A stretch of 33,022 bases of DNA from UBA1756 sp045132235 (lineage in GTDB: Bacteria; Bacteroidota; Bacteroidia; Bacteroidales; WCHB1-69). Below, in pieces: positions 22,479 to 31,100 of this stretch. The position numbers were made by a program, and so were the translations under genes. How positions within the stretch are numbered: position 1 is the stretch's first letter; the number at the start of each line of letters is the position of its first letter. The notes under the pieces were generated by a model that was not told where the DNA came from, did not search any database, and worked only from the letters and a program-made list of their open reading frames with translations. The stretch is taken from the NCBI GenBank assembly GCA_045132235.1, contig JBGURX010000027.1, positions 1 to 33,022 of the forward strand. Direction: 5' to 3'.

Positions 22479-25400
22479 TCAGCCCCACTTCACGAGGCAG
22501 AGGTCCATGTCATGAGGCAGTAATGGATGCTGCGGGGTGAGACGGAGCGCACAGTTCCACACGCCCGCCACCTTTGCGGCCAACGGACACACAAAACGTG
22601 CCACACCATTGTCGTAACTATCTAATTTGAAGGCATATTTGCTGAAAAGACGCATCCTCCCGTCTTTGTTGCGGGTGAACACAATCTCCAACTTCACCTC
22701 CTCGGGTTTCAGGTTGCCCAGCTCCACCTCGGCCCACAGCTCGCGGGTGGCGCCCAAGTAGAAGGTGCTGTCGGGATCGGCGGGCAGATTGTTTTTGAGG
22801 AAACGCACATTGCCCCATGCCGAAAGCATCCGGTTTTTCCACTGCACGATCTCCACCAAATTCTCACCGTCGCTGGCTACCAGCAACTCGCTGCGCTGCT
22901 GCAACTTGCTGTAAAATTTCTGGTAATAGTCGTCGAGCTGGCGCTTCATGGTGAAATGGGGCGAGATTTTCGCGAAGCAGTTCTTCATCATGCCGGTCCA
23001 CTCCGTCGGGATGCCGTCGGTGCGGCGATAGAAAGCAGGCGCAATCTGCTCCTCAAAGATGGCGTATATGTTGGCTGCATCGAGCTCGTCCTGACGATGC
23101 ACATCCGCATACGTAATCTGCTCATCCACAGCCCATCCCGCGCCCTGCACGTAACCTTCCGCCCACCAGCCGTCCAGCACACTGAAGTTGAGCACGCCGT
23201 TCATCACGGCCTTCTCGCCGCTGGTGCCACTGGCCTCCAACGGACGGGTAGGTGTGTTGAGCCACACATCGCAGCCCGATATCAACTTCTTGGCCAGCAC
23301 CATGTCGTAATTCTCCACAAAGATAATCTTGCCGATATACTCCGGTCTTCTCGAAAAGTCGATGATGCGACGAATGAGGTCCTGTCCCGCCTTGTCATGC
23401 GGATGCGCCTTGCCAGCGAAGATGAACTGCATCGGCTGCGCTGGATTGTTAAGCAGTGCATGCAGCTTCTCCTCATTGGTGAAAAGCAGATGGGCGCGCT
23501 TATAGGTGGCGAAACGGCGGGCAAAGCCCACGGTGAGCACATCGTCGCGGATGGCCTTCACGGTCTTCATGATCAGTGCCGGCGGGTCGTTGCGGCGACG
23601 CATCTGCATCTCTACCAATGCTTTAACATGTCCTATCATCTCCTTCCTCAGAGCCTCTTTAATTCCCCAAATCTCTTTGTCAGAAGCGTTATAAATCTTG
23701 CTCCACAGCTCGTCATTGGAGATGTCCTGCTTGAAATTGTCGCCCAGCAGCTGTTTGTGAAACTGCTGCCAACGCTTATGCGCCCATGTGGGATAATGCA
23801 CGCCGTTGGTGACATAGCCGATGTGCAGTTCGTCGGCGAAACGGCCGTCGTACAGGTACTCGAACATGTCGCGGGTGACGCGGCCGTGGATGCAGCTCAC
23901 GCCATTCACCTCCTGACAGAAACGGCACGCAAGGATGCTCATCGAGAACTTCTCGTTCGCATCGGAGGCGTGCTTGCGCCCCAGTCCCATGAACTGCTGC
24001 CAGCTGATGTTGAACACCTCGGGCAGGCGCGAGAAATAGACGCGCATCATGTCCTCGCTGAAGGCATCGTGGCCGGCGGGCACGGGCGTGTGGGTGGTGA
24101 ACAGCGAAGAGGCACGCACCAGCTCCATCGCCGACGGGAACGAGAGATGACGTTGCTCCATCAGCATGCGGGTACGCTCCAGCGACAGGAAGGAGGCATG
24201 GCCTTCGTTGAGGTGGAAAATCTCGGGTTTCTCCCCTACTGCCTCCAACAAACGCACGCCGCCAATGCCCAACAGGAACTCCTGCTTCAATCGGTTTTCC
24301 CAGTCGCCACCATACAGGTTGGCCGTAATCTTACGGTCATCTGCATTATTCTTATCTAAATCTGTATCAAGGAGATAAAGTTTAATACGTCCCACATCGA
24401 CACGCCATATTCTGGCATACAGCTGACGGCCGGGCAGTGCCATCGTCACCGTCATCCAGTTGCCTTCCGCATCGCGTACGGGATGGATGGGCAGCTTCGA
24501 GAAGCTCTGCTGCGGGTAGAGGTTGATCTGCTCGCCGTTGGGGGAAATCTGCTGCACGAAATAGCCGCAGCGGTACAGCAGGCCCACCGCCACCATGTTC
24601 ACGTTGCAGTCGCTGGCTTCCTTGAGATAATCACCCGCCAGCATACCCAAACCGCCCGAATAAATCTTCAGCTCGTTGCTGATGCCGAACTCCATGCTGA
24701 AATAGGCCACCTTCTTCTCCGTACGCCGACTGGGCTCATTCATATAATCCTGAAAATCAGCATAAACTTTATCCAGCTTCTGCACAAACTGCTGGTTGGC
24801 ACTGAATTTTTTCAGCACATCCAACGGCAGCATCTGCAGCATGTGGACGGGATTTTCGTTATACTCCGCCCAGCATTCGGGGCCGGCGATTTCCTCAAAC
24901 AGCTCGCGAGCCTCGTAGTTCCAACTCCACCAAAGGTTGTTGGCCAACGCCTCCAGCTTCTGCAAGTTGTCGGGGAGGTTGGACTTGATGGTGACACGTT
25001 TCCAGTTGGGTTGTTCGGGCTGTTCGGGTTCGGTATTCAATGCGAAATGGGACATTTTATCTTTATAAAAATCAAATCTTAAAGCACTCTTTTCCAATGC
25101 TTTATTATAAATATTCTGATAATTTTCATACAAATTGCACCACAAAGCCTTTGCAGCGATGGCCTTGGCATCAGCAGCGGCCTGCTCTTTCTCTTCGGCA
25201 CTCAGGTTGGAGTATTGCAGCACCACCTCCACCATCCGGCGGCAAACGTCCTCTTCGTTGTTGTCGGTGCGGGGGCAGACGGTCACTCCCTGCTGCTGCT
25301 TGAAGTTGGCATTCACCCATGCACCGAAGCCAGCCAGCGAGGTGGTGACAGTGGGAATGCCGAAGGCCACGCTCTCCAACGGCGTGTAGCCCCACGGCTC

Positions 25401-26711
25401 GTAGTACGAGGGGAACAGCGTCATGTCGAAGCCGATGAGCGTGTCGTAGTAGGAAAGGTTGAGCACGCCGTCGCGGCCATCGAGATATACAGGCACAAAC
25501 ACCACCTTCACCTTGGAGGCAGGGGCATTGTCCATATTGAGTCTGTTCAACTCTTTGATAATCGGATCGTTGTAGGGGTCGTGCAGCGGGTGGGTGGAGT
25601 AGTCGCGCAGGGCTGCATGGCTGTCGTCGTCGATGGAAGCTTTTTCTTCCATACGTTTAATCAGCTCGGTGCGCAAGCCGCTGGTGCCGGCGGGCACCAT
25701 GATGAAGGCGAGGATGTCGCGTTGCGGATGTTTCTCCTCCAACTCTGCCAAACTTCTGACAAACAAGTCGATACCTTTGTTGTGAAATTCGTATCGTCCG
25801 CTGTTGAGCAGCAGCAGGGCATCGTTGGCGATGGGCTGTTGCAGCAGGCAGGAGGCCACTTGCAGCAGTTTGGCGCGGGCGGCGGCACGCTTGCGGGTGT
25901 ACGCTTCGCCCTGCGGCACGAAGTCGTTCTCGAAACCATTGATGGTGATGACATCGGCGGGCTTGCAGAAGAAAGCGGCGCACTCCTTGTCGGTGATTTC
26001 GCTCACAGTGCTGTAGGCATCGGCATGCTGTGCGGAGAGCGACTCCAATGAGAACTTCGACTGCACGCCGAAGCGGTTGGCGGTGCCTTGCGGGTCGTAC
26101 TGACGGATGTCGCCGTAGAGCGGCAGTCCGTTGCCCGCGATGCAGCGTCCCAATACGGTGGCGTGGGTGGTGAACACGGTGGCCACCTGCGGGCAGGCCT
26201 GCTTGAGGTACAGGATGCCGCCGCCGGTCATCCACTCGTGGAAGTGGGCCACAATGCCGTCCATGGCGGAGCAGTGGTACTGATAAAAACTCTCAATGAC
26301 CTTGCCGGCGGCGTAGCCGAACAGCAGCGGTTCCACGTAGTCCCACTGGCCGCTGATAGAGTCGAGTTTGTAGTTGAGCCAGAAATCGGTGAGAATTTCG
26401 TTTTTCTTTTCGAAGAAAGGGGTGAAATCCACCAGCACCACGACGGGACTGCCGGCCACGCGCCAGCGGCCCACGCGGATGCGGAGACCGGAGCGGACGG
26501 CGGTCTCGCGCCATGCACGGTACAGCTCCGGCGACTCCTCGAAGTCGCTGTTGCCGCCCGACTCGTGCAAAATGTCGGGTCCGATGCAGATATAGTTGTT
26601 GTGGTAATGGCTGACGGCGGTCAGCGCTTTGGTGGACAAAACGGTGTAGATACCACCCACTTTGTTACAGATTTCCCAGCTGGTTTCAAATACGTAATCG
26701 GCTCGCTTCAT
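22479..26711 (-). CDS. Glycogen synthase (GT3)-alpha-glucan phosphorylase (GT35) fusion
   Basis: A 1410-residue fusion. Residues 1 to ~550 form a eukaryote-type GT3 glycogen synthase: FETSWEICNKVGGIYTVLST near the start and, around residue 425, the donor-site motif YYEPWGYTPLESVAFG. Residues ~568 to 1410 are a DUF3417/GT35 alpha-glucan phosphorylase with NLWWSWNYEA, YFSMEFGISNEL, IFHLNEGHASF and the PLP site EASGTSGEKAVMNG, in which Lys1167 should bind PLP. Such fusions are known in Bacteroidetes; they join synthesis (UDP- or ADP-glucose to glucan) and breakdown (glucose-1-phosphate release) in one chain. The start is ATG at 26711; an earlier TTG is not used. It follows the GT4 gene and ends 10 bases from the convergent YbaK-like gene. 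Confidence 0.92.
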   Translation of the reverse strand: MKRADYVFETSWEICNKVGGIYTVLSTKALTAVSHYHNNYICIGPDILHESGGNSDFEESPELYRAWRETAVRSGLRIRVGRWRVAGSPVVVLVDFTPFFEKKNEILTDFWLNYKLDSISGQWDYVEPLLFGYAAGKVIESFYQYHCSAMDGIVAHFHEWMTGGGILYLKQACPQVATVFTTHATVLGRCIAGNGLPLYGDIRQYDPQGTANRFGVQSKFSLESLSAQHADAYSTVSEITDKECAAFFCKPADVITINGFENDFVPQGEAYTRKRAAARAKLLQVASCLLQQPIANDALLLLNSGRYEFHNKGIDLFVRSLAELEEKHPQRDILAFIMVPAGTSGLRTELIKRMEEKASIDDDSHAALRDYSTHPLHDPYNDPIIKELNRLNMDNAPASKVKVVFVPVYLDGRDGVLNLSYYDTLIGFDMTLFPSYYEPWGYTPLESVAFGIPTVTTSLAGFGAWVNANFKQQQGVTVCPRTDNNEEDVCRRMVEVVLQYSNLSAEEKEQAAADAKAIAAKALWCNLYENYQNIYNKALEKSALRFDFYKDKMSHFALNTEPEQPEQPNWKRVTIKSNLPDNLQKLEALANNLWWSWNYEARELFEEIAGPECWAEYNENPVHMLQMLPLDVLKKFSANQQFVQKLDKVYADFQDYMNEPSRRTEKKVAYFSMEFGISNELKIYSGGLGMLAGDYLKEASDCNVNMVAVGLLYRCGYFVQQISPNGEQINLYPQQSFSKLPIHPVRDAEGNWMTVTMALPGRQLYARIWRVDVGRIKLYLLDTDLDKNNADDRKITANLYGGDWENRLKQEFLLGIGGVRLLEAVGEKPEIFHLNEGHASFLSLERTRMLMEQRHLSFPSAMELVRASSLFTTHTPVPAGHDAFSEDMMRVYFSRLPEVFNISWQQFMGLGRKHASDANEKFSMSILACRFCQEVNGVSCIHGRVTRDMFEYLYDGRFADELHIGYVTNGVHYPTWAHKRWQQFHKQLLGDNFKQDISNDELWSKIYNASDKEIWGIKEALRKEMIGHVKALVEMQMRRRNDPPALIMKTVKAIRDDVLTVGFARRFATYKRAHLLFTNEEKLHALLNNPAQPMQFIFAGKAHPHDKAGQDLIRRIIDFSRRPEYIGKIIFVENYDMVLAKKLISGCDVWLNTPTRPLEASGTSGEKAVMNGVLNFSVLDGWWAEGYVQGAGWAVDEQITYADVHRQDELDAANIYAIFEEQIAPAFYRRTDGIPTEWTGMMKNCFAKISPHFTMKRQLDDYYQKFYSKLQQRSELLVASDGENLVEIVQWKNRMLSAWGNVRFLKNNLPADPDSTFYLGATRELWAEVELGNLKPEEVKLEIVFTRNKDGRMRLFSKYAFKLDSYDNGVARFVCPLAAKVAGVWNCALRLTPQHPLLPHDMDLCLVKWG

Positions 26712-26729
26712 AATATGCAAAATGAGGCG

Positions 26730-26738
26730 GCAAATTTA
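26730..26738 (-). promoter_or_regulatory. Bacteroidetes -7 box for the glycogen fusion gene
   Basis: Minus-strand TAAATTTGC matches TAnnTTTGC, 19 bases before the ATG at 26711. It lies in the 88-base gap after the GT4 stop, so the fusion gene can be transcribed alone. Confidence 0.6.
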
Positions 26739-26746
26739 CGAAAAAT

Positions 26747-26776
26747 TTGAAAATTGTGAATTGAAAATTGAAAGGT
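26747..26776. repeat. AT-rich TTGAAAATTG direct repeat
   Basis: TTGAAAATTG occurs exactly at 26747-26756 and 26761-26770. The stretch 26759-26776 is an exact inverted match of 15249-15266. This belongs to the same low-complexity linker class found after tsaD. Confidence 0.6.
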
Positions 26777-26799
26777 TTTTGAGGATTTTGGAGGATGGA

Positions 26800-27963
26800 T
26801 TATCCCGCAATGATCTGCGCCAGCTGTTCATTCACGCGCTCCCAGTTGTAGTTGGATTTCACAAACTGGTAGCCGTTTTCAGAAATCTTTTCGTACACCT
26901 CAGGATTTTCGAGCAGGGTTTTCACCGCCTCGGCGAAGCCGGTGGTGGTGTTGCAGATGAGAATTTCCTTGCCGTTCTCTACACCTTTGAGGGGCTTGCC
27001 GGCGAGGGTGGTGGTGACGCAGGGCAATTTCATCGACATAGCTTCCAACAGCTTGTTCTGCAGGCCGGTACCAAGGTGCATAGGGGCGATGAACACCCGT
27101 GACTGCGCATAGTAGCTGGCCATGCTGTCCACCCAGCCGGTGACGATGACGCGGCGGCTCTGGAGAGTGCGAACGGCAGGGGCGGGCGAGGCACCGCAAA
27201 GGGCCACCGTGAGGTCGGGATAGTCCTGCCACAGCAGCGGCATCACCTCCTTCACCAGATACTGCGCCGCCTCCACATTGGGCGCGTAGCTCATATTCCC
27301 CGCAAAAATCAAGTCATAATTTTTCTCACAATCCCTATGCTGGTAATAGTCAAAATCCACACCGTTGGCCACCACATGGATTTGGTTGCTCTGTTCGTGC
27401 GGGATGAGGTCGCGGTCCACCTCCGTGATGATCACCTTCTCATCAAACAACGAGAAAACTTTCTCCTCATAACGACAGAGGCGATGATGTTCAGCATTGA
27501 AAAGCCAACGTTTCAAGAAAGAGGCTTTCTCGGCGCGACGTTGCATTCCCTTTGACAAAACATCTTGATAATCAAGCGTTTTTTTAATATTGAAATGAGA
27601 GACATACTCCGCCACACGTATCAACTGACAGAAAATGCGGTCGGGCTGCACGCGAGCCACCAGTTCATTGACAAGTTTCTGGGCTTTGCGATTGTAGAAA
27701 TAGCCGCATTGGAGAGGAAGTCCCGTGAAAAGGGCACGTGCGGTGTTCCACAGCCGGCTTGCCCATGTCAGTTTCACCACATGCAACTCCTTGCAGAAGG
27801 GACGGATTTTGTCCATCGACTCCTCTGAAGGAAGCTGCTCGCACAAGGCCACCACATAAAGGTCATGATAGCGCGAAAGCACCCGCAGCTGATGGTAAGC
27901 GCGGAGCTTGTCGCCCTTCTCAAGGGGGTACGGGAAACGGGGTAAAACGACTAAAACTTTCAT
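26800..27963 (-). CDS. GT4-family glycosyltransferase
   Basis: A 387-residue GT-B glycosyltransferase. The N-terminal domain opens with MKVLVVLPRFPYPLEKGDK and RAYHQLRVLSRYHD, resembling the sugar-transferase type found in exopolysaccharide and PEP-CTERM loci. The C-terminal donor domain has LIFAGNMSYAPNVEAAQYL, then VIVTGWVDSM, and ends with GTGLQNKLLEAMSMKLPCV, where the Glu of KLLEAM sits in the UDP-sugar-binding E-x7-E region. I see no membrane helix, so it acts at the cytoplasmic face. The donor and acceptor are unknown. It shares orientation with the glycogen enzyme downstream, but that gene has its own promoter, so a shared pathway is not implied. Confidence 0.88.
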   Translation of the reverse strand: MKVLVVLPRFPYPLEKGDKLRAYHQLRVLSRYHDLYVVALCEQLPSEESMDKIRPFCKELHVVKLTWASRLWNTARALFTGLPLQCGYFYNRKAQKLVNELVARVQPDRIFCQLIRVAEYVSHFNIKKTLDYQDVLSKGMQRRAEKASFLKRWLFNAEHHRLCRYEEKVFSLFDEKVIITEVDRDLIPHEQSNQIHVVANGVDFDYYQHRDCEKNYDLIFAGNMSYAPNVEAAQYLVKEVMPLLWQDYPDLTVALCGASPAPAVRTLQSRRVIVTGWVDSMASYYAQSRVFIAPMHLGTGLQNKLLEAMSMKLPCVTTTLAGKPLKGVENGKEILICNTTTGFAEAVKTLLENPEVYEKISENGYQFVKSNYNWERVNEQLAQIIAG

Positions 27964-27979
27964 CCTTAGAAATGAGTTT

Positions 27980-27988
27980 GCAAAAATA
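27980..27988 (-). promoter_or_regulatory. Bacteroidetes promoter for the GT4 gene
   Basis: Minus-strand TATTTTTGC matches TAnnTTTGC, 17 bases before the ATG at 27963. A TTG lies 22 bases upstream of the TA, near the canonical spacing. It is divergent from the surface-protein promoter at 28068-28076. Confidence 0.65.
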
Positions 27989-28067
27989 CACGATTTTTTT
28001 AGAATAAAGGCAACAAATTTTCAGCGATTTTGTAAGGATAAGCGAACTCTATATAAAAAATAAGTAG

Positions 28068-28076
28068 TAATTTTGC
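28068..28076 (+). promoter_or_regulatory. Bacteroidetes -7 box for the surface-protein gene
   Basis: TAATTTTGC matches TAnnTTTGC. The ATG at 28181 is about 100 bases downstream, giving a leader much longer than the 13-20 nt estimated for the other plus-strand boxes here. No -33 TTG is seen. Confidence 0.6.
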
Positions 28077-28080
28077 AGCG

Positions 28081-28159
28081 ATGAATTTTTAATTGGATGT
28101 ATTGTAGCTTTTTCTATTCATTTTCTAAAAATTCATTTTATAAATAATTGATAATCAAT
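28081..28159 (+). promoter_or_regulatory. Structured AT-rich 5' leader of the surface-protein gene
   Basis: The leader opens with ATGAATTTTT (28081-28090), which pairs exactly with AAAAATTCAT (28127-28136) across a 36-base loop. It also holds the 13-base palindrome ATTGATAATCAAT (28147-28159). All of it is very AT-rich, so such matches can arise by chance. If transcribed from 28068-28076, these would fold near the 5' end or offer a regulator site. Confidence 0.35.
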
Positions 28160-28180
28160 AAAAAAAATAAAATAAAACAA

Positions 28181-31100
28181 ATGAGAAAGACATTTTTCGC
28201 CCTCCTCATCCTTTTGGCAGGCTGCCTCAGCAGCGCGTTCGGACAATGCACCGTCAGCATTTCGGGTCCCACTGGAATCGTTTGCAACGGCGACCAAGTC
28301 ACGCTGACCGCATCGATCAACGGTGCGGATCCCGGCAGCTGCGCCACATCCGTCAACATGAGCAACACGACCACCACCGTCACCTGCGGCCAGTCGATAT
28401 GCTTCTACGACTCGGGCGGCCCGAGTGGCAACTACAGCTCATCGGAAAGCTTGATCCACACCTTCACCTCCAGCAACGGAAGTCCTGTGACCATCACCTT
28501 CCTTTCGGCCAATGGTGAGAGCTGCTGCGACTACATCTACGTGTACGAAGGTGTCGGAACGGGAGGCACGCAGCTGCACTACGGTCTGCTGAGCACTGTC
28601 AACGGCAATGTGAGCTATACCTCCACCAGCAACTCGCTGACGGTGAAGTTCACCTCCGACGGAAGTGTGCAGTATGACGGCTGGCAGGCCATCGTGTCGT
28701 GCGACGCCTGCACCAACTACACCTACAACTGGAGCAATGGCATGACGGGCCAGACTATCACGGTCTCCCCCACCTCACAGACCACCTACACGGTCACTGC
28801 CAACTCGGAAGGCTGCTGCAGCTCCACAGCATCCGTCACCATCAACCCCACCAACTGCGTGAACAACTGCAACGGTTTCGAGACCACCGCCGACCGCGCC
28901 GAGTGGACCCTCGTGAACGGCAGCCAGACCAACCAATGGGTGATGAGCACAGGCACCAACAATGGCGGACAATACTCCTTATATGTCTCCAACGCCCCTA
29001 CCAGTGCTGTTCCTGCTAATTCTTACACCAACACCACCTCGAACGTATGGGCTTACAAAGATATTGAATTCCCCGAATGCGATGATGACTACGTATTGAG
29101 TTTCGACTGGAAATGCGGCGGCGAGTCTTCCTGCGACTACATGGGCGTATGGATTGGCGCACCCGCCACGGTAACCGCCGGCAGTACCACCGCACCCTCC
29201 GGAGCAACCCGCATATCCAACCCCAACCAGACCAACTCCTCCTATTCCACCTATTTCAACACTTACGGCAGCTACAACGGCGACTGGCATCATGTAGAGA
29301 TCACCCTTGCTAATGCAACCTATTCAGGCCAGATTATGCGTCTGTACTTCCTTTGGCATAATGATGGCTCCGTCCAGAATTACTGTCCCGCCGCTGTTGA
29401 CAATGTGTGCATCCAGTCGTGCGAGCCCTGCAACCAGCCTGTGGTGAACGTCACGCCCGAATCGGCTCTGCTCTGCCAAGGACAGAGCGTGACCTTCAAT
29501 GCCACCGTGTCGGGCGGCAGCGGTCACGGCTATACTTACGAGTGGACGCCGGCCACCGGCCTCAGCTCCACCAACACGGCCACCACCACCGCCACACCGA
29601 GCGCCACCACCACCTACACGCTCCGCGTGACCGACAGTGAGGACTGCGCCAAGTCGGTGCGCATCCCCGTGGAGATTTCCGGCACCACCATCGAGATCAC
29701 CCAGTCGCCGGCCGTCTATTGCCGCGGCACCGACCCCGTGACCCTCAATGCCGTGCTGAATGTAAGCGGAAGCTGCAGCAACTACACCTATGCATGGAGC
29801 AACGGCCCGACAGGCAACATCTCCACCGATGTGCCGCAGCAGAACACCACCTATACCGTCACCGCCACTCCGGTCGGCGGCGACTGCTGCACCCTGACTG
29901 CCACCCACACCGTGCAGGTGGGCGACTGCAACCAGGACTGCAACGACTTTGAGACCGCCACTGGCCGCGCTGAATGGACTTTGGTGAACGGCAGCCAGAC
30001 CAACCAGTGGGTGACGGGCACCGGCACCAACAACGGCGGACAGTACGCCTTGTATGTGTCGAACTCGCCCACGGCAGCCACCCCGCCCAACAGCTACACC
30101 AACACCGCCTCCACTGTTTGGGCATATAAAGAGATTGAATTCCCGGAATGCGACGATGACTTCGTACTGAGTTTCGACTGGAAGTGCGGCGGCGAGAGTT
30201 CCTGCGACTACATGTCGATTTTTATCGGAGGAGAAACCACGGTAACAGCGGGTAGCACTACCCAGCCTGCCGGTTCCACCCGCATCACAAACCCCGATGC
30301 AACTTCATCTTCCTACACCAACTACTTCAACACCTACGGCAACTACAACGACCAGTGGCACCATACCGAAGTCATCCTTGACCACGAGACCTATTCAGGA
30401 CAATACATGCTGCTTTACTTCATGTGGCATAACGACGGTTCTGTGCAGAACTACAGTCCGGCCGCCGTCGATAACGTGTGCATCCAGGCCTGTATCCCGT
30501 GCGACCAGCCTGTGGTGACCGTCACACCCGCCAGTGTCATCCTGTGCCAGGGCGGCAGTGCCACCTTCACAGCATCCGCCACGGGCGGCAGCGGCAGCGA
30601 CTATACCTTTACATGGTCGCCGGCCGGCAGTCTCAACACCGCCAATGGTCCTACTGTAACCGCTACTCCTGATGAGACCACCGTCTATCGCGTGCGCGTG
30701 ACCGACGGAGCAGGCTGTGCCAAGACCGTGCGAGTAACGGCTGAGGTTTCCGGCACCAGACTCAACGTGCAGGCCACACCCGCAGGCTTCTGCGCGGGCA
30801 GCACCGAGCCGGTCACCATCACCGCCAACTTGCAGGTGGAAGGCTCTTGCAGCAGCTACACTTACGCATGGAACAACGGTGCCACCGGCACCACCATCAA
30901 CGACAACCCGACTATCAGCACCACCTATACCGTGACCGCCACACCGGCCGACCCCGCCTGCTGCGAATTGATTTCCAGCGTCACCGTGGCCGTGATGGAC
31001 TGCGCGGCGGAAGGCTGTCCGAGTGTCGCTCCTGCAGAGCTCGGCACCAACAACGTGGACATCGACATCGACTGTTCGACGCAGCCTGACGTGACCCTCA

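Noticed and set aside
22956..24359. A 467-codon plus-strand open frame opposite the phosphorylase half of the fusion.
   Set aside because: It is antisense to the PLP-containing region with all motifs intact on the minus strand, and shows no domain or promoter.
27964..28180. A tRNA or small RNA gene in the 217-base gap before the surface-protein gene.
   Set aside because: The gap is very AT-rich with divergent promoter boxes and no cloverleaf-like arms or terminator.
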